A DNA stretch of 35,293 bases from assembly GCF_001748285.1 (NCBI RefSeq), contig NZ_BDGT01000047.1, positions 1-35,293 on the forward strand. Reading direction: 5' to 3'. The position numbers and the translations under genes are program-made. Every line of letters starts with the position of its first letter. The first letter of the stretch is position 1. Under the pieces are notes generated by a model. That model did no database searches. It saw only the letters and a program-made list of their open reading frames with translations, and had not been told where the DNA came from. Positions 9,048 through 17,107 of the stretch are shown here, one piece after another. The DNA comes from Thermogemmatispora onikobensis. GTDB lineage: Bacteria > Chloroflexota > Ktedonobacteria > Ktedonobacterales > Ktedonobacteraceae.

Positions 9048-9890
9048 ATGAGTTCTGCTCTGCTTCCCGGCGATTTTCTGCGTTTTCCGACAGAGCGCGA
9101 GCTGGTGCTGCGCGCCCAGGAAACGGTGGTGGGGGTGATCCCTGAGATCTGCCTGGTTTCTCATTTCCAGGTTGGGACCTGGGAGGTGCTGTATCGCCCT
9201 CTGACCACTGGCAATGTGCGCCGCTGGGGCCTGCCACTGATGATCCCGAATTTTTCACGCCTGCGCAATGGCCTCTTCCTGGAGAAAGGGACTACCTTGC
9301 CGATCCACGGCTTCGGTCGCCTGCTGCCCTGGACACTGCTGATGGCAGACGAGCATCAGGTTCAGCTGCAGCTGCAGAGTAACGATACGACGCGCGCTTG
9401 CTATCCCTATGAGTTTACTTTTACGGTGACGGTGACGGCGGCCCCCAGGACCTTGACCTACACGCTGGCAATGGAGAACCACAGTGCTGAGACGATGCCG
9501 ATTGCGCCAGGTTTCCATCCGTATTTTGCCCTGGCTCAGGCCGCTAAGCCGCGCTTGCAGGTGCAGGGCCTGCCTGGCTTCGAGGCGGCGGCGATCGACT
9601 GGGAGCATCAGCCGCCGGATACGCCTTTTCCATTTGCTGGCGAGGTGACGATCACTTTTCCTGAGCAGGGGACGTTGACAATCGCTGAGCTGCCCCAGGA
9701 CGGTCGCTTTGCTCTGCATAATATGCAGGTGTGGACGGAGTTGCCGACGCGCCCAGACCACGCCTTTGTCTGCTTTGAGCCAACAGTCGGTAGTGAGGAT
9801 GCGCTGAATCGGCCCGGCGACCGTCTGGAGGTCGCTCCGGACAGCACGGTCTCGATTGTGCTGCAACTACGCGCTCAGACGCAGGCTTGA
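9048..9890 (+). CDS. Aldose 1-epimerase (mutarotase) family protein
   Basis: This 280-residue protein resembles the galactose-mutarotase-like beta-sandwich family, which interconverts the alpha and beta anomers of hexoses or hexose phosphates. Visible family features are RWGLPLMIPNFSRLRNG near the N-terminus, LPIHGFGRLLPW (catalytic His region), MPIAPGFHPYFAL (second His, central active-site motif) and VCFEPTVG near the C-terminus, with a Glu expected to act as base. The ATG at 9048 has GGAGAG 9 bases upstream. The gene is preceded by a terminator, so it probably has its own promoter, and its stop codon lies inside an inverted repeat. Neighbouring genes do not form a sugar operon, so the substrate is open. 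Confidence 0.82.
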   Translation: MSSALLPGDFLRFPTERELVLRAQETVVGVIPEICLVSHFQVGTWEVLYRPLTTGNVRRWGLPLMIPNFSRLRNGLFLEKGTTLPIHGFGRLLPWTLLMADEHQVQLQLQSNDTTRACYPYEFTFTVTVTAAPRTLTYTLAMENHSAETMPIAPGFHPYFALAQAAKPRLQVQGLPGFEAAAIDWEHQPPDTPFPFAGEVTITFPEQGTLTIAELPQDGRFALHNMQVWTELPTRPDHAFVCFEPTVGSEDALNRPGDRLEVAPDSTVSIVLQLRAQTQA

Positions 9891-9922
9891 TCAGGACGAT
9901 CAGGTTGGCTGATCAAGCCTGC
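9881..9922. terminator. 14-bp perfect inverted repeat between convergent genes
   Basis: Arms at 9881-9894 and 9909-9922 are perfectly complementary over 14 bp with a 14-base loop. The left arm contains the stop codon of the epimerase-like gene (9888-9890). The methyltransferase gene arrives from the other side and ends at 9977. There is no strong T tract on either strand. Bidirectional termination or 3'-end stabilisation is the likeliest role. Confidence 0.6.
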
Positions 9923-9976
9923 TGTTGGTGTATGGCTGACTTCCGCTTGCTTGCCACCGCTCGCAGGAAGTGCAGG

Positions 9977-10777
9977 CTAGGCTGATAGCTTGCGTGCGCG
10001 AATGCTGGCGCTGAGCCAGTGGCCCTCAAGGCGATGGCGCTCTTCCTGCTTGACAAATGACGGCCAGTCCCAGTCTCTTGGAGCCAGCTCGATGACGATC
10101 TCGCGGAAGCCAACGGTTGCCAGTAGCTCACGATAGGCCGCCGCGCTGAGGGCACCGGCCAGGCAGGTGGCCCAGGCCCTCGGCTCGCGACGGAGACTGG
10201 GCGGTAGCTCCCCTTCAAGAACTGGATCGGCCAGGATCAGTCTGCCCCCCGGCTTGAGGAGCCGGTAGGCTTCGCGCAAGACGCGCTCTTTGTCTGGCAC
10301 CAGGTTGATGACACAATTGGAGATGATGACGTCGATGCTTTCCGAGGGGAGGGGGACGGCTTCGATGATCCCCTGCAGGAAGCGCACGTTTTCGAGGCCG
10401 AGCTGACGCCGGTATTGTTCGGCCCGCTCCAGGGCAACCTCGTTCATGTCAACACCGTAGGCCACCCCGCCGGGCTGTAGCTGCGATGCGGCCAGCAGCA
10501 GATCCAGACCTGTGCCGCAGCCAAGGTCGAGCAGGCTTTCCCCGGGTTTCAGCCCGGCCTGCTTGAGAGGATTACCACAGCAGCAGGCACTGGCCAATAG
10601 CTCCGCGGGCAACTCCTTGAGCTGCTCAGGAGCATAGCAGGCACACTGGCCGGGCATCTGCTCCTGCTTTCGATCCTCGTAACAGCAAGCAATCGCAGCA
10701 TTCAATACGTTTTCTTGATAGTAACGCTGAACAAATGATCGTAGATCTTCTTCTGATTTGAAAGGCATATCTGCCAT
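9977..10777 (-). CDS. ArsM-like SAM-dependent methyltransferase (probable arsenite methyltransferase)
   Basis: This 266-residue class I methyltransferase has the SAM-binding motif LLDLGCGTGLD at about 83-93 and the acidic loop GVDM at 108-111. ArsM enzymes methylate As(III) using conserved cysteines. Matching positions here are Cys155 in IISNCVINL, Cys205 in CLAGAL, and the cluster CCCGNPL at 65-71 before motif I. Further cysteines at 31-32, 45 and 47 form an unusual Cys-rich N-terminus. The ATG at 10777 has GGAGG 10 bases upstream; an upstream frame to 10975 would overlap the preceding sigma gene. It lies 145 bases downstream of a SigZ-like sigma factor on the same strand, so regulation by that factor is plausible. 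A methyltransferase acting on another thiol-reactive substrate is the main alternative. Confidence 0.78.
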   Translation of the reverse strand: MADMPFKSEEDLRSFVQRYYQENVLNAAIACCYEDRKQEQMPGQCACYAPEQLKELPAELLASACCCGNPLKQAGLKPGESLLDLGCGTGLDLLLAASQLQPGGVAYGVDMNEVALERAEQYRRQLGLENVRFLQGIIEAVPLPSESIDVIISNCVINLVPDKERVLREAYRLLKPGGRLILADPVLEGELPPSLRREPRAWATCLAGALSAAAYRELLATVGFREIVIELAPRDWDWPSFVKQEERHRLEGHWLSASIRARKLSA

Positions 10778-10922
10778 GACGGGCTTTCCTCCTTCCGACT
10801 GGTTGGCCGGCTGGCGCTGGACCAGCGCAGCTTTTTCTTTGTCTGGAAGAGAAGACGCCCTTCCGGCGAAAAGGACGCAGCCAGTCAGGCGGTAAGGCTC
10901 CCGGTGAGAGGATAAGGGGAAG

Positions 10923-11573
10923 TTAGCGACCGGAGGCAGCAGCACAGGCGCTTTTATCGAGGCAAGCGCCGCCACCTTGCTCGCTTTCCTCGGGTTCCAG
11001 ACAACAGGAGGTTAGTGGTTGGTAGCCGATGACTCGCCCCAGCCGGTCAAATTCAAACTGGCAGCAGGCCGACAGGAGCTGGCGGAGCCGCTCACGCGCC
11101 CGTTGGACGCGCGATTTGGCCCCAGAGAAGGAGAGTTCCAGGCGGCGGGCCAGTTCGCGCTGCGAGAGTCCCTCATACTCGGTAAGGATCAACGCTTCGC
11201 GATAGGATGCAGGCAGGCAGCGGATCAGCTCCTGTAAGGATCGCTTGATAGCTGCTCGTGCGAGCTCGCTGGCTTGCTCTTGCTCAGAACGCAGCAGCAC
11301 CTCGTTCGTGGCCGCCTGGCTCTGAGGCTGATCCTCTAGTGGTAGAAGGTTGCGACGCCGACGGTAGTAATCGCAGACCAGGTGATGAGCGATACGATAG
11401 GCCCAGTGCTCCAGTTTCTCATTGGAACGCAGCTCTTGAGAGTGTTGGTGAATACGGAGAAAAATTTCTTGTAAGAGGTCGTCTACGCTCTCTTCGTCAG
11501 GCAATCGACGACGGAGAAAGAGACGCAGCGGCTCATGTAAGGCAACCCAGGCTCGTTCAGTCACGCTGGACAT
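10923..11573 (-). CDS. SigZ-like ECF RNA polymerase sigma factor with Cys-rich C-terminus
   Basis: This is a 216-residue sigma-70 family protein of ECF type. Region 2 is at about 10-75 (VDDLLQEIFLRIHQHS, then EHWAYRIAHHLVCDYYRRRR). Region 4 is at about 108-168 (LPASYREALILTEYEGLSQRELARRLELSFSGAKSRVQRARERL; the helix-turn-helix lies at the end). The motif CCQFEFDRLGRVIGY after region 4 is typical of SigZ-like factors. A further tail carries cysteines at 190, 191, 204 and 210. The ATG at 11573 has GAGGAGG 8 bases upstream, better than the GTG at 11594. The ArsM-like gene lies downstream on the same strand. No anti-sigma gene is present, so the Cys tail may itself sense a metalloid or redox change; that is inference. 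Confidence 0.85.
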   Translation of the reverse strand: MSSVTERAWVALHEPLRLFLRRRLPDEESVDDLLQEIFLRIHQHSQELRSNEKLEHWAYRIAHHLVCDYYRRRRNLLPLEDQPQSQAATNEVLLRSEQEQASELARAAIKRSLQELIRCLPASYREALILTEYEGLSQRELARRLELSFSGAKSRVQRARERLRQLLSACCQFEFDRLGRVIGYQPLTSCCLEPEESEQGGGACLDKSACAAASGR

Positions 11574-11972
11574 CGGTGCGGCCTCCTCGTGCACAGACCT
11601 TTCTTTTAGAAGACGTGGCTTCGCCTGAAAGGACGCAGAGCCTCTTCTCCTCTTGCGTGGGGGAGAAAGAGAAGGTCACCTTCTCTTGCACCTCTCCCGA
11701 GATTCGTTCGTAAATATCTTTTGAAACGATGGCAAGGAAGACAGCTCTTTGGCGAGCTGGTCAGCCTGGCCCTGATCCATCAGCTCGGCAGGCTGGGTTG
11801 ATCACTCTCTAGCGTTCTGCGCCCTCTTCTGCCAGTAGGCAATTTCCCCTTGGGTGGGATATAATAGGGTAGTTATAGGGAGCATCTGAAAGCGTCACGC
11901 CAGTGCCAGGGAGCGGGGTAGCTGCCGCTCTCAGCCAAAGACGGCGCAACCAGAAAACAGGAACGTCTCGCA
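11574..11972. promoter_or_regulatory. Divergent region between the sigma factor and ftsH
   Basis: About 400 bases without a gene separate the minus-strand sigma gene from plus-strand ftsH. The ftsH side carries a TATAAT (see separate entry). No CIRCE element was recognised. For the sigma gene I see only a poor TTGCCA/TACGAA pair near 11710-11740 on the minus strand, so its promoter is unassigned and could be of ECF type. Confidence 0.4.
11836..11865 (+). promoter_or_regulatory. Candidate ftsH promoter
   Basis: A perfect -10 TATAAT lies at 11860-11865. The best -35, TAGGCA at 11836-11841, matches four of six consensus bases with an 18-bp spacer. It would start transcription about 100 bases before the ftsH ATG. 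Confidence 0.5.
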
Positions 11973-14123
11973 ATGGAAAAAGAGCCATTATCTGGTCTGT
12001 ACCACGTACAACAGCAAGGTAACCATCAAAATAACAATACGCCGCCACCCCCGCTGCTACCGGTGCCGCCGCGCCAATCGCAGCGACAGCAGTCATCGCC
12101 TAACCAGTCACGCGGTCCTTCTGGGCAACCGCCGCGTTCCTCAAACCTGAATTTCTGGCTGCTGCTGGTAGTACTGCTGGTACTGGGGTTGTACTTATAT
12201 AGCTATATCAGTAACGCTAATAGCAGCTCCTCTCCTCAACGGCAGGAGTTAACATATACTGAGTTCTATCAGGAGATCAACGCCGGCAACATCAAGACGG
12301 CGACCTTTATCGGGGAGACGGACATCGTTGGCGATTTCCGCCAGCCGGTCCAGGGTCATCAGCAGTACCATGTTTACCAACTGCCCCAGCCGCAGACCGA
12401 TCCGCAGCTGATCCCGCTGCTGCTGTCCAAAGGGGTCACTGTTGTGAATCAGGCGCCGCCGGACAACAGCTTTTGGATCAATCTGCTGATTACGGTCTTG
12501 CCGTGGGCTTTCCTGCTGGGGCTGTTCTTCTTCGTGACTCGTCGAGCTACCCAGGGGCAGCAGGGCATTTTTAACTTTGGTCGCAGCCGGGCGCGCCTGA
12601 TCATGGAGGATCGGCCCAGCACGACCTTCGCCGATGTGGCCGGGGTCGATGAGGCCAAATACGAGCTGCAGGAGGTCGTCGAGTTTCTGAAGACGCCGCA
12701 GAAGTTCCAGCGCCTGGGTGGCAAGATCCCCCGCGGTATCCTCCTGGTTGGGCCTCCGGGCACGGGTAAGACCCTGCTGGCGCGGGCCGTGGCCGGCGAG
12801 GCCGGCGTCCCCTTCTTCTCGATGTCCGGCTCCGAGTTCGTTGAGGTCCTGGTGGGTGTCGGCGCCAGCCGCGTGCGCGACCTCTTCGACCAGGCCAAGA
12901 AGGCTGCCCCCAGCATCATCTTCATCGATGAGATCGATGCTGTCGGACGCCAGCGCGGCGCCAGCATTAACACTAATGAGGAGCGCGAGCAGACGCTGAA
13001 CCAGTTGCTGGTGGAGATGGATGGCTTCGAGTCGCATCAGGCGGTGGTGGTGCTGGCGGCAACCAACCGCCCCGATGGCCTGGATCAGGCCCTGCTGCGC
13101 CCCGGTCGCTTCGACCGTCGCGTGACGGTGGACCGTCCCGACTGGAGCGGGCGCCTGGCGATCTTGCGTATCCACACGCGCAATCTGCCCCTGGCTCCAG
13201 ACGTGAATCTGGAGGCGATTGCCCGGGCCACGCCGGGCATGGTCGGCGCTGACCTGGCCAATCTGGCGAATGAAGCGGCTCTGCTGGCGGCCCGCCGCAA
13301 TCTCGACTACATCGACCGCCGCTGCTTCGAAGATGCCCTCGACAAGATTTTGCTGGGCGCCGAGCGCCCGCTGGTGCTGAATGAGGAGGACCTGCGCGTG
13401 ACGGCTTACCACGAGGGCGGCCACGCCCTGGTGGGCCTGCTCATACCTCACTCCGATCCGGTGACGAAGGTGACGATCGTGCCGCGCGGTCAGGCTCTGG
13501 GTGTGACGATGTCGACTCCGCTGGATGATCGCTATAACTATCCAAAGGAGTACCTGCTGGCGCAGATCACCTACTCCCTCGGCGGCCAGGCCGCTGAGCA
13601 GGTGGTTTTCGGCACTATTACGACGGGCTCCCAGAGCGATTTGATGAAGGCGACGGCCCTCGCCCGCCAGATGGTGACGCGCTGGGGCATGAGCGAACGC
13701 CTGGGGACGATTTCTTACAGCGAGCGCCCCAGTCCTTTCTCGGGTGGCGCTGAGACGGAGATCGGCCAGCCCTACGACTATAGTGAGGAGACGGCGGAGT
13801 TGATCGATGAGGAGGTTGAGCGCATTGTACGCTCTTGCTACCAGCAGGCGATCGAGCTGTTGACGAAGCACCGCCGCACGCTTGACCGCATCGCGGAGGA
13901 GCTGCGTCTCCATGAGACGCTCGACGGCGAACAGCTGCACGCCATTCTGGCCGAGACTGGGGCCACGCCAGCCCCCGATGAGCCGGCACCTCTGGGCATC
14001 CCACAGGTGATCGCCCCACCGGAGCCGACTTCCGCTCCAGCACCTCCCGAGGTCGGTACAAGTCGTAACGAGCCGGAACCGCCCGCCCCCGCTGCATCTG
14101 GCAACGATAGCCACTTTTCGTAG
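11973..14123 (+). CDS. ftsH: ATP-dependent zinc metalloprotease FtsH
   Basis: FtsH is a membrane-anchored AAA+ protease that degrades misfolded membrane proteins and short-lived regulators. This one has 716 residues. A Gln/Asn/Pro-rich N-terminus of about 55 residues precedes TM1 (about 60-80), the extracytoplasmic domain, and TM2 (about 168-188). The AAA module follows, with Walker A GPPGTGKT at 260-267, Walker [12 protein letters not shown] and the second-region-of-homology [20 protein letters not shown]. The protease domain carries HEGGH at 480-484, where most FtsH proteins have HEAGH, and Asp556 as the probable third zinc ligand. The C-terminus is Pro-rich. The start has a weak AGGA about 10 bases upstream. 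It is a single gene with its own candidate promoter. Confidence 0.96.
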   Translation: MEKEPLSGLYHVQQQGNHQNNNTPPPPLLPVPPRQSQRQQSSPNQSRGPSGQPPRSSNLNFWLLLVVLLVLGLYLYSYISNANSSSSPQRQELTYTEFYQEINAGNIKTATFIGETDIVGDFRQPVQGHQQYHVYQLPQPQTDPQLIPLLLSKGVTVVNQAPPDNSFWINLLITVLPWAFLLGLFFFVTRRATQGQQGIFNFGRSRARLIMEDRPSTTFADVAGVDEAKYELQEVVEFLKTPQKFQRLGGKIPRGILLVGPPGTGKTLLARAVAGEAGVPFFSMSGSEFVEVLVGVGASRVRDLFDQAKKAAPSIIFIDEIDAVGRQRGASINTNEEREQTLNQLLVEMDGFESHQAVVVLAATNRPDGLDQALLRPGRFDRRVTVDRPDWSGRLAILRIHTRNLPLAPDVNLEAIARATPGMVGADLANLANEAALLAARRNLDYIDRRCFEDALDKILLGAERPLVLNEEDLRVTAYHEGGHALVGLLIPHSDPVTKVTIVPRGQALGVTMSTPLDDRYNYPKEYLLAQITYSLGGQAAEQVVFGTITTGSQSDLMKATALARQMVTRWGMSERLGTISYSERPSPFSGGAETEIGQPYDYSEETAELIDEEVERIVRSCYQQAIELLTKHRRTLDRIAEELRLHETLDGEQLHAILAETGATPAPDEPAPLGIPQVIAPPEPTSAPAPPEVGTSRNEPEPPAPAASGNDSHFS

Positions 14124-14260
14124 GGAAGGCCCGGGCCAGCTACTCTCTCCTTCACTTTAGCCAGAGAAGATCGAGCGCTTTGCTTCTCTGCAAAACGGGG
14201 GACCGCAGCCCAGCGGGCCTGCTTCTGCCAGATCAACTGTCAGGCTCGCTGGCTGCTCTG

Positions 14261-14288
14261 ATGGCTCTTGATGGCTCTTGATGGCTCT
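14261..14288 (+). repeat. Short tandem repeat downstream of ftsH
   Basis: The 10-base unit ATGGCTCTTG occurs twice in full (14261-14280) and then as eight more bases. It lies in the 241-base convergent interval between ftsH and the thioesterase gene, which otherwise holds only a small CAGCCC/GGGCTG palindrome at 14323-14336. Confidence 0.7.
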
Positions 14289-14364
14289 GCCCGACTGGGT
14301 TCTCTGACCCGCGTCAAGCTGACAGCCCTTGGGCTGAGGGCAAAACTGTCGTCTTGCTCAGCGC

Positions 14365-14850
14365 TCACTCCTCTAGCTCTCCGGTGAAAAACTGCCGTAG
14401 CCCGGGATAGTCGCGCATGAGTGTGTCAACAAAGGCATCTGGCAGTGGTAAAAAGATGCCCTGCGCCTCCGCCAGCGGCTTGCTTTCATCGCTGGCCAGG
14501 GTCAGCACCCCCTGAGCCTGAAGCATCGTGCGGCGCTCCTGAAGAAGCCAGGCGCGCACCCGCAATAACGGCCCATAGGGAACGTAGCGTCGATAGCGCA
14601 CCTCCAGCTTGCCCGTCATGGTCCACTGAGGCTGCTGAGCCAAGAGTGAGGCTCGCCCCAGCGTCTCGTCCAGGACCGCAGCCACAATACCACCATGAAT
14701 GACGCCGGGAAAACCCTGGTGCTCCTCGCGCGGCTGAAAATCGGCGACAATGCTCCGGTCTTCGCGACGAAAGACCAGCTGCAACCCATAAGGGTTGCGC
14801 TGGCCACAGACAAAACAGCGCTGATAGTCAGTATCGTCGTTGAGCTTCAT
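14365..14850 (-). CDS. PaaI-like hotdog-fold thioesterase
   Basis: This 161-residue protein is of the acyl-CoA thioesterase/PaaI type, which hydrolyses aromatic or fatty acyl-CoA thioesters. The N-terminal CFVCGQRNPYGLQL motif is typical of one branch of the family. The core FPGVIHGGIVAAVLDETLGRA carries the conserved HGG and the acidic residue of the hotdog active site. The beta strand LEVRYRRYVPYG is also characteristic. I chose the ATG at 14850 because the longer frame (to 15015) adds Arg/Leu/Pro-rich residues without homology; the SD is not obvious, so the start is moderately certain. It has its own promoter candidate upstream and no clear operon partner. The substrate is unknown. Confidence 0.85.
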   Translation of the reverse strand: MKLNDDTDYQRCFVCGQRNPYGLQLVFRREDRSIVADFQPREEHQGFPGVIHGGIVAAVLDETLGRASLLAQQPQWTMTGKLEVRYRRYVPYGPLLRVRAWLLQERRTMLQAQGVLTLASDESKPLAEAQGIFLPLPDAFVDTLMRDYPGLRQFFTGELEE

Positions 14851-15265
14851 AGAACGAGCTGAGGGCGTCCTTCCGTGGAGAATTTTCGTCGGTGGAGCGA
14901 GAACGGGAATCCTTTGGCTCGCCTGCTTTGACAGGGACAGGCAGAGCAGAAGGGAGGCTCTACCTCTCGCTCGCTCCCCACACCACCGGCCTGGGCTGAG
15001 TGTATCACAGCTCAACGATGCGAGGCAAGCAGGCCACCAGCCATCCCGAGTTCTCTTCTATCCTTCCCGGCTCCTTTCCCTTAGATTGGTCCCGCCGCTT
15101 CTTTCCTTGACGGGGAACTCTTTGGCAGGTTGACCCTGGTCAGTAGGCCGCGCGCCCGCAGCGAAAAGGACTCCTGCAGTACCCCCGCTCTGATGAGGAA
15201 TGGCTCCCGCTGCGCTCCTACTACGACGGGGAAGGCTCCTCTCCTTTTGCTCGTCGTCGAGTGCC
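14851..15265. other. Gene-free interval upstream of the thioesterase
   Basis: The 415 bases hold no supported gene. They contain the thioesterase promoter candidate and, at 15141-15161, one copy of a 21-bp sequence that recurs in the PAP2 gene at 17132-17152. No terminator for the MBL hydrolase gene ending at 15266 is evident. Confidence 0.4.
14999..15028 (-). promoter_or_regulatory. Candidate thioesterase promoter
   Basis: On the minus strand, -35 TTGCCT (15028-15023) and -10 TACACT (15004-14999) are separated by 18 bp, about 150 bases upstream of the chosen start. Matches to consensus are moderate. Confidence 0.35.
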
Positions 15266-16051
15266 TTATGCATCCAGAGCTACCGGCTGCCCCAGTGGCA
15301 AAAAGCGAAGCCGTTTTTCCAGTCCAGCTGCTCGAAAGGCTTGCTCGATCTGAGTACGCCCCTCGGTATAATGCGCCCATCCCTCGAAATGAATGGGAAT
15401 GATGATCGCCTCCCCCAGCGCTTGTGCCATCTGCACGCCATCGGTCGCCGTGAGCGTGAGATGGACTGGACCATACACGCTGGTCTGAGCCGCCCCGAAA
15501 TGCAGCACTGCTACTGCGACCGGGTAACGCCGGGGGATCTCCCTGAGACCATCGAAAAACACAGTGTCTCCCGATACATAAAGCGCACCGTGACGTGCTC
15601 CCTCCCACTCCACTATCCAGCCATTCACGTCGCCGAGCATGCCCAGAACTTCCTCCGGCCCGTGATGAGCTGGGACTGCTGTGATATGAACACGCCGACC
15701 ATCTGTTCCTACTAGTTCAATGCTCTCCCACTTCTCCATGCCACGCGCGCCATTCCCCAGCCGTGACGCTCCTGCTGGCGTGGTCAGAACATGCCGCGCC
15801 TGTGACAAAGAGGCGCGACCGGCTTCATCGAGATTATCGGGGTGTTGATCGTGGCTGACCAGAGCTACATCGACTGGTCCAACTTCAGAGACGCTGAGTG
15901 CCGGGTCAATGTATTTCATCGTTCTTTCGTATTGGCTTCCTGCTGGATCAAAGGTCGGATCGGTCAAGATGCGGAACTGGCCGATTTCAACAAGAATGGT
16001 TGGACCTCCAATATGCGTGATGCGCACACGATCACTGGCTTGCTGACTCAT
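15266..16051 (-). CDS. MBL-fold metallohydrolase (UlaG-like)
   Basis: This 261-residue protein has the metallo-beta-lactamase fold, in the branch related to UlaG and N-acyl-phosphatidylethanolamine hydrolases. Visible motifs are TILVEIGQFRILTDPTFDPAG at the N-terminus, the metal site LVSHDQHPDNLD at about 65-75, AVPAHHGPE (third His), YVSGDTVFFDG (bridging Asp) and IPIHFEGWAHYTEG (final His). The SHDQHPDNLD variant replaces canonical HxHxDH, as I recall for this subgroup. The ATG at 16051 has GAGGAGGA upstream at suitable spacing. It is divergent from a CGNR regulator, with overlapping promoters and a palindrome over its likely transcription start. The substrate is unknown. Confidence 0.85.
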   Translation of the reverse strand: MSQQASDRVRITHIGGPTILVEIGQFRILTDPTFDPAGSQYERTMKYIDPALSVSEVGPVDVALVSHDQHPDNLDEAGRASLSQARHVLTTPAGASRLGNGARGMEKWESIELVGTDGRRVHITAVPAHHGPEEVLGMLGDVNGWIVEWEGARHGALYVSGDTVFFDGLREIPRRYPVAVAVLHFGAAQTSVYGPVHLTLTATDGVQMAQALGEAIIIPIHFEGWAHYTEGRTQIEQAFRAAGLEKRLRFLPLGQPVALDA

Positions 16052-16117
16052 GCTCTTCCTCCTCTGCTGCTCTCCCCCCGGAGACCGGGAGAGACAGGGA
16101 CTTTCGTGATCTCCATA

Positions 16118-16149
16118 TATACATATCTAAAATGGTTTTGATATGTATA
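16118..16149. promoter_or_regulatory. Palindromic operator over the MBL-hydrolase start site
   Basis: TATACATATC (16118-16127) and GATATGTATA (16140-16149) are perfect 10-bp inverted arms around a 12-base centre that itself contains AAAA and TTTT. The site lies just downstream of the minus-strand -10 of the MBL gene, covering its expected +1, and upstream of both divergent -35 boxes as seen from the CGNR gene. This is the geometry of a repressor site. Confidence 0.75.
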
Positions 16150-16154
16150 CCCCT

Positions 16155-16183
16155 AGTATAGTCAGCGAAAATATACTTGTCAA
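16155..16183 (-). promoter_or_regulatory. MBL-hydrolase promoter
   Basis: On the minus strand, consensus -35 TTGACA (16183-16178) and -10 TATACT (16160-16155) are separated by exactly 17 bp. The -35 overlaps the -35 of the divergent CGNR promoter by five bases, so the two promoters probably compete. Confidence 0.8.
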
Positions 16184-16205
16184 GATGGAAATAGCTGCGT
16201 ATAAT
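16177..16205 (+). promoter_or_regulatory. CGNR-regulator promoter
   Basis: On the plus strand, -35 TTGTCA (16177-16182) and a perfect -10 TATAAT (16200-16205) are separated by 17 bp. Transcription would start about 50 bases before the CGNR ATG. Confidence 0.8.
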
Positions 16206-16260
16206 AAAGAGAGGGAACAGGGTTCAACCACAGGTCAGAGCGAGACCGGGAGACACAGAG

Positions 16261-16896
16261 ATGGGCAAGAAGAGAAAGTTTCAGCAGTCTGGAAATGCAG
16301 AACATGTTTCAGGTGAAAAACGATCATTTGTCTTTCTCGGGGGGAACCTCGGCCTTGACCTTGTCAATACAGAAGTCATGGTACGCGGGAAAAGAACCGA
16401 CTTGCTCCAGACCCCTCAGGATGCCAGCCAATGGTGGGAGATGGCCCGGCAAGCTCATCCTGACCTCTCACAAGAAGGAGAGCAGGTGAGATGGGATGAG
16501 CACCAGCTCCGAGCGCTGCACGCCTTGCGTACCATCCTGCGCAATCTCTTTGAAGACATTGCAGCACGCTGTCGAGTGGACAACATGGCTGTACGAGAAC
16601 TGAATGCCTTCTTGCGTGAAGGGTATTACGAGCTCGAAGTCTCCCCGGAAGGGGCGCTGTCTGCCATCTACCGGACACGCCAGGACAGGAGGGCTTCAGC
16701 CGTCGTGACCATCGCCTTTGCCGCCTTCCGTTTGTTGACAGAGCACGATCTCCGCCGGTTGCGTATCTGCCGCAATGACCGTTGCATCCTGCTCTTCTAC
16801 GATACTACCAGAAGCGCCACACGGCACTGGTGCAGCGTGGCATGCGCCAATCGAGCACGGTCCATCCAAAACTACCGGCGAGCAAAGGGAAAGTAA
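16261..16896 (+). CDS. CGNR zinc-finger (ABATE-domain) probable transcriptional regulator
   Basis: This 211-residue protein has two parts. The N-terminal ABATE-type region spans about 22-160 (FLGGNLGLDLVNTEV is the characteristic start). The C-terminal CGNR zinc finger spans about 166-205, with Cys170, Cys175, Cys191 and Cys195 spaced as C-x4-C-x15-C-x3-C. In this copy the namesake CGN is CRN. Such proteins are proposed to be stress-linked transcription regulators; direct evidence for the family is limited. It is transcribed away from an MBL-fold hydrolase gene, and the shared region holds overlapping promoters and a 10-bp-arm palindrome, so it probably controls itself and that gene. The start has GGGAG about 10 bases upstream. 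Confidence 0.85.
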   Translation: MGKKRKFQQSGNAEHVSGEKRSFVFLGGNLGLDLVNTEVMVRGKRTDLLQTPQDASQWWEMARQAHPDLSQEGEQVRWDEHQLRALHALRTILRNLFEDIAARCRVDNMAVRELNAFLREGYYELEVSPEGALSAIYRTRQDRRASAVVTIAFAAFRLLTEHDLRRLRICRNDRCILLFYDTTRSATRHWCSVACANRARSIQNYRRAKGK

Positions 16897-17107
16897 GTGT
16901 GGAGACGCTCGAGAAAGATCAGACCGTTGGCAAGAAAGGTGGTGACATGCCCGTGTTTACAGCGTACCCTGAAGAGGCGACGCGCCTCCGCCTCCTGTGG
17001 CAGCGTGGATGCTGAGGAGGTGATGACCTGTTGCGGGGACGTGCGAAAGAAAAATCGTGGTCATGCTCTCCCCTCTTGCTATGGCCCACTCGCCCGGCAT
17101 GCCTGCA

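Noticed and set aside
12249-14114. 621-residue open frame antisense to ftsH
   Set aside because: It is the mirror of ftsH codon bias in GC-rich DNA, is His/Gln/Arg-rich without domains, and ftsH itself is certain.
15081-15608. 175-residue minus-strand frame overlapping the MBL hydrolase
   Set aside because: It is out of frame with the hydrolase and reads as Ser/Arg/Gly-rich noise.
16974-16988. GAGGCG-ACG-CGCCTC hairpin as a terminator for the CGNR gene
   Set aside because: The stem is only 6 bp and no T tract follows.
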